Shown: positions 60,856-64,000 of the stretch, in pieces
Position numbering within the stretch: the stretch's first letter is position 1
How the letters are laid out: every line of letters begins with the position of its first letter
NCBI RefSeq assembly: GCF_000730165.1
Contig: NZ_CP022113.1
Location: 434,001-498,000, forward strand
Direction: 5' to 3'
From: Nitrospirillum viridazoti CBAmc
GTDB lineage: Bacteria; Pseudomonadota; Alphaproteobacteria; Azospirillales; Azospirillaceae
DNA: 64,000 nucleotides
The notes under the pieces: model-generated
The model's database searches: none
Seen by the model: only the letters and a program-made list of their open reading frames with translations
Told to the model about the DNA's origin: nothing
Position numbers and translations under genes: made by a program

Positions 60856-62520
60856 TCACTGCATCTCGATGCGGTAGACGTAGGCGGCGATGGCGCCCGC
60901 CGGCCGCTGCGGCAGGGTCAGGTGCAGGCCATCGGCGTCCTGGCGGAAGGTCAGCGTGCCGCCCCCCACGCCCAGCAGGGTCACGGCCTTCACCTTGTCC
61001 TCCACCTTCAGGCTGTGGATCACGGCCTCCCCTTCCGCCGGCCAGCCCAGCTCGATGGCGTAGAGTGCCGCGCCCTTGGTGGTGAAGCGGAAGTCCTGGG
61101 CCGTGTAGGGCTTGGTCTTGGTTTCCTGGAAGGACCCGCTGGCCACCTCGGTCGGGCCTTCGCCGAACTGGCGCCAGGGCCGGGTGCCGTAGATGGCCTC
61201 GCCATTCACCGTCAGCCAGCCGCCCATGGCCATCAGCGTGTCCTGCGCCCCTTGGGGAATGCTGCCATCGGCGCGCGGGCCGATGTTCAGCAGCAGGTTG
61301 CCGTTCTTGGACACCACGTCGGCCAGCAGATGGATCAGCGCCTGCGGCGATTTGTAGGTGTCGTTCTCGACATAGCCCCAGCTGTCGTTGCTGATGGAGG
61401 TGCAGGTCTGCCAGACGCGCGGCTGGATGCCCGGCAACTGGCCACGCTCGATGTCCAGCACGCCGGCGCCCTCGGGGAAGGCGCCGATCTTGTAGTTGAC
61501 GATGGCGGATCCGCCCAGCTTGGCCTGGCTGTTGTAGTAGTAGGCCAGGAACTTGGGCAATGTGCCGCGGAATGCCGGGTGGCCGATCCACCAGTCGAAG
61601 TAGATCAGGTCGGGATGGTAGAGATCCACCAGTTCCGCCGAGCGGGCCAGCCAGTCGCTCAGCCAGGCCTGCGACACCGGCGTGAAGTCGCCGAACACGT
61701 CGGCGTCGTCCGACCCCTTCTCCTTCACCCGCAGCTGGGCGGGCCCGTAGAAATCGGCGTAGCGTGGATCATTGACGTCTGAGGGGATCTTGCGTCCCTC
61801 ATCGAAGAACCAATCATGCTCTGCCCGGTGGGACGACAGGCCAAGATGCAGGCCTTGCGCCCGCACCGCCCGCGCCAGGTCGCCGATCAGGTCGCGCTTA
61901 GGCCCCATGCGCACCGCCGACCAGTCCGACAGCTTGGTGTCGTATAGGGCGAAGCCGTCATGATGCTCCGCCACCGGCACCACGTACTGGGCACCGGCTG
62001 CCCGGAACAGCGCGGCCCAGGCGCGGGGGTCGTACTTCTCCGCCTTGAACAGGGGGATGAAGTCCTTGTAGCCGAATTTGTCCTGGGAGCCGAAGGTCTT
62101 GATATGGTGGTCGTATTCCTTGGTGCCCTTGGTGTACATGAGCCGCGAGTACCACTCGCTGCCAAAAGCGGGAACGGAATACAGGCCCCAGTGGATGAAG
62201 ACACCGAACTTGGCGTCCGCATACCATTGCGGCACTTGGTAGTTTTTCAGCGAGGCCCAGTCCGGCCGGAATGGGCCCTGTCCATCCCCCTGCTCCACCT
62301 GCCTCAGCTCGGCGGCAACGTCGGACACATGCTTGGCGCCACGCTTTTCCCACCGCAGGTCAATTTGCGCCGGCGACAGAGTGTCGGCGGTGGGGGCGGT
62401 GGCGGGCGCTGACGGCTGATTGGCCGCGAGAGCCGCCCCTACCGGAACGGACAGCGCCGTCGCCAGCAGGCAGGCCCGGATCAGGCGCCCCCCGGTCAAG
62501 CGTGAAGAGCGGCGGATCAT
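60856..62520 (-). CDS. GH29 alpha-L-fucosidase
   Basis: This is a 554-residue exported enzyme with a signal (RACLLATALSVPVGAALA). KFGVFIHWGLYSVPAFGSEWYSRLMY, PVAEHHDGFALYDTKLSDWSA and the nucleophile block LIYFDWWIGHPAF (about residue 306) define GH29. NGNLLLNIGPRADGSIP marks the end of the barrel, and a beta domain follows. GGAGG stands seven bases before the ATG at 62520. As first hydrolase of the operon it likely removes alpha-1,3 or alpha-1,4 fucose from N-glycan core or Lewis-a arms; the linkage is not determined. Confidence 0.92.
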   Translation of the reverse strand: MIRRSSRLTGGRLIRACLLATALSVPVGAALAANQPSAPATAPTADTLSPAQIDLRWEKRGAKHVSDVAAELRQVEQGDGQGPFRPDWASLKNYQVPQWYADAKFGVFIHWGLYSVPAFGSEWYSRLMYTKGTKEYDHHIKTFGSQDKFGYKDFIPLFKAEKYDPRAWAALFRAAGAQYVVPVAEHHDGFALYDTKLSDWSAVRMGPKRDLIGDLARAVRAQGLHLGLSSHRAEHDWFFDEGRKIPSDVNDPRYADFYGPAQLRVKEKGSDDADVFGDFTPVSQAWLSDWLARSAELVDLYHPDLIYFDWWIGHPAFRGTLPKFLAYYYNSQAKLGGSAIVNYKIGAFPEGAGVLDIERGQLPGIQPRVWQTCTSISNDSWGYVENDTYKSPQALIHLLADVVSKNGNLLLNIGPRADGSIPQGAQDTLMAMGGWLTVNGEAIYGTRPWRQFGEGPTEVASGSFQETKTKPYTAQDFRFTTKGAALYAIELGWPAEGEAVIHSLKVEDKVKAVTLLGVGGGTLTFRQDADGLHLTLPQRPAGAIAAYVYRIEMQ

Positions 62521-62592
62521 GGCTTGGCCTCCGGTTTGGACAGTTGAGTCGGATCGGCGGGCAATGGCGCTGCCCAGCCGTGGGGGCGGATC

Positions 62593-62598
62593 TGTCAA
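62593..62598 (-). promoter_or_regulatory. Possible -35 element of the hydrolase operon
   Basis: A perfect TTGACA lies on the minus strand between the TonB receptor terminator and the GH29 start. No good -10 hexamer stands 16-18 bases downstream, so this is only a hint that the hydrolase genes have their own promoter. Confidence 0.3.
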
Positions 62599-62630
62599 CC
62601 GTCCCATTCTGCCAAATCTTTTCTTTAATT

Positions 62631-62672
62631 TAAAAAAGAATGGGCCGCCGCCAAAGCGCGAGGCGACGGCCC
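62631..62672 (-). terminator. Intrinsic terminator after the TonB receptor
   Basis: On the minus strand GGGCCGTCGCC and GGCGGCGGCCC form an 11-bp stem (one G-U pair) with a 9-base loop, followed by ATTCTTTTTTA. This is the best rho-independent terminator in the window. It lies 15 bases after the receptor stop and separates its transcript from the glycosidase genes. Confidence 0.85.
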
Positions 62673-62686
62673 AGGGGAGGGAAGGT

Positions 62687-64000
62687 TTACATCTTGTAGG
62701 ACATGCTGACGGAGTAAACGCTGCCGTTGCGATAGTAACCGATCGGCGCGGCCTTCGTGCCGCTGTACGAGTAGTACAACTCGTCCAGCAGGTTCGTGGC
62801 GTTCACCGTCGCCTGCAGGTTCTCCGTGATGCTGTAAGTGGCGGAGAAGTCCAACTGCATGTACGAGTCGGTCATGTTGTTCGAATTCAAACGACCGATG
62901 CTGGTGAAGTAGGACGAACGCCAGCCAAGGCTCACGCGCGCCTGCAGCGGCCCCTGCTCATAGTAGGGGATGAAGTTCACCGTATGCCGCGACAGGTACG
63001 GCATGTTCAGGCCACTGGCCGTATCGGCGATCGCATAGGTGTAGTTGGTCTGGACACCAAACCCGTAAGCAATGTTGGTCTGGTAAAGGGCGGAGAAGCC
63101 CTTAACGTTCGCATCAGAGAAGTTCTGAGGCGTTGTGATCGAGTAATCGTGAACCAGGCCGTCGCGCTGGCTGACAAGCGGCACGTTATCCTTCGTGACA
63201 CTCACAATGTACGATGAAATCTGGCGGAAGAAGAATTCGCCAGAAACCAGCGAGTCCTTACTGAAGTACCATTCAGCGGAAACGTCGTAGTTGTTCGATT
63301 CGTACGGCTTCAGGTTGGGGTTGCCACCACTGCCGTTAAAGCTGGTGTCATCCTTCGAGAAGGCGCCGGCGTAGTCGGCGTAACGCGGACGGGCAATAAC
63401 CTTGGCGGCACCGAAACGAACCACCACATCGTCTGTGGCGTCATAAGCGACGTTGAAGGACGGCAGGAAGCGGCCATAACGGTTATTCGTGGTCACCGAC
63501 TGATAGCTGTTGCCGTTGTCACTGGTGTTCCAGAACTTTATATCGTCGTCACTGTGCACGTAGCGCACACCCAAATTACCGCGGTAATTGGTGCCGGCAA
63601 AGTTGGCTTGGACGTACGCATTCCCATTCTTCTCGGTCACCTTATATTCGGAACCGTAATCCCGATAGTAGGTGGTGTTCAGCCCATCCAGATAGTTAAC
63701 CACCGCTTCTTTGCTGATGGTGGAGAAGTGGATGAGGTCGCCACTCGCATTCAGGTCATCAAACACGCTGCTCGGCACCGGCGACGCGCCCAGACTGGTC
63801 AGGGAAACCGCGCCATTGGACATGGTCCGGCTGCCGTAGGCGCGGACCGTGTTCAGGTGGTCGGTGTATTTCACACCGGCCTGGACGCTGGTGATCGGAC
63901 CCAAGTTGATATCATGGGTCACGTCCATCTGGCCGTAGGCCTCGGAGTCGGCATTCAGCTGAGCCGCGATACCGCCCGCTTGCCCGCCCGCAGCCCGGGT
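62687..64000 (-). CDS. TonB-dependent receptor, C-terminal part (5' end outside window)
   Basis: This is the open C-terminal 437 residues of a TonB-dependent receptor barrel. The frame has no start-like boundary and continues past the right edge. Aromatic beta strands (NAYVQANFAGTNYRGNLGVRYVHS, DDVVVRFGAAKVIARPRYADYAGAF, NPNLKPYESNNYDVSAEWYFSKDSLVSGEFFFRQI) and the end SVYSVSMSYKM are those of the large receptor family with TonB_dep_Rec C-terminal domains. It precedes the N-glycan hydrolases on the same strand and probably imports released oligosaccharides. No SusD-like gene is present, as usual in Proteobacteria. Confidence 0.88.
   Translation of the reverse strand, partial: TRAAGGQAGGIAAQLNADSEAYGQMDVTHDINLGPITSVQAGVKYTDHLNTVRAYGSRTMSNGAVSLTSLGASPVPSSVFDDLNASGDLIHFSTISKEAVVNYLDGLNTTYYRDYGSEYKVTEKNGNAYVQANFAGTNYRGNLGVRYVHSDDDIKFWNTSDNGNSYQSVTTNNRYGRFLPSFNVAYDATDDVVVRFGAAKVIARPRYADYAGAFSKDDTSFNGSGGNPNLKPYESNNYDVSAEWYFSKDSLVSGEFFFRQISSYIVSVTKDNVPLVSQRDGLVHDYSITTPQNFSDANVKGFSALYQTNIAYGFGVQTNYTYAIADTASGLNMPYLSRHTVNFIPYYEQGPLQARVSLGWRSSYFTSIGRLNSNNMTDSYMQLDFSATYSITENLQATVNATNLLDELYYSYSGTKAAPIGYYRNGSVYSVSMSYKM

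Overview
The window is uniformly GC-rich. Its gene content points to a plant- or soil-associated alphaproteobacterium, possibly in the Azospirillaceae (Nitrospirillum or Niveispirillum type). The pointers are many TonB-dependent receptors without SusD partners, an OprB porin, MHS-type transporters and glycoside hydrolases of plant-polymer type. The taxonomic guess is an inference from content, not from a marker gene.

Layout. (1) 1-11708, minus strand: a very large non-ribosomal peptide synthetase (NRPS) entered at its true 5' end and running off the left edge. Its order is A-T, C-A-T, C-A-T, C-A-T, partial C. Two T-C junctions share a 479-bp perfect repeat. (2) 11709-12269: an AT-rich spacer with one 15-codon ORF. 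(3) 12270-13559: an MHS-type transporter. (4) 13645-16104: two insertion sequences, a truncated IS30-like element and an apparently intact ISNCY-like element with a 13-bp flanking duplication. (5) 16182-21448: a LacI regulator facing a DHDPS-family lyase, a transporter and an OprB porin, with a strong LacI-type operator between them and a terminator at the end. This looks like a small sugar-acid catabolic unit. (6) 21519-24044: a serine hydrolase and a LuxR-type regulator.

(7) 24125-43393 is rich in genes for plant phenolics. It holds an aryl-alcohol dehydrogenase, an aromatic aldehyde dehydrogenase, a TonB receptor, a type-B carboxylesterase, an AraC regulator, a hydroxycinnamoyl-CoA hydratase-lyase (ech), a feruloyl-CoA synthetase-like ligase, a second TonB receptor with a LysR regulator, and a tannase/feruloyl esterase. 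Together these can release hydroxycinnamates from esters, activate them to CoA thioesters, cleave them to an aromatic aldehyde and oxidise or reduce that aldehyde. Embedded here is a three-gene unit of a CitMHS transporter, an AtuA-family protein and its small partner. (8) 43398-45895: a LysR regulator divergent from an mmsA-type semialdehyde dehydrogenase.

(9) 45899-64000, minus strand, is the most striking part. A TonB receptor is followed by eight glycoside hydrolases, GH29, GH18, GH20, GH2, GH3, GH125, GH35 and GH92, and then a 6-deoxyhexose mutarotase. The family set matches the linkages of a plant complex N-glycan: fucose, core GlcNAc, antennary GlcNAc, beta-mannose, xylose, alpha-mannose and Lewis-a galactose. 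I read it as an N-glycan utilisation locus in which all carbohydrases carry export signals, three of them of Tat type. This is the system I would follow up first.
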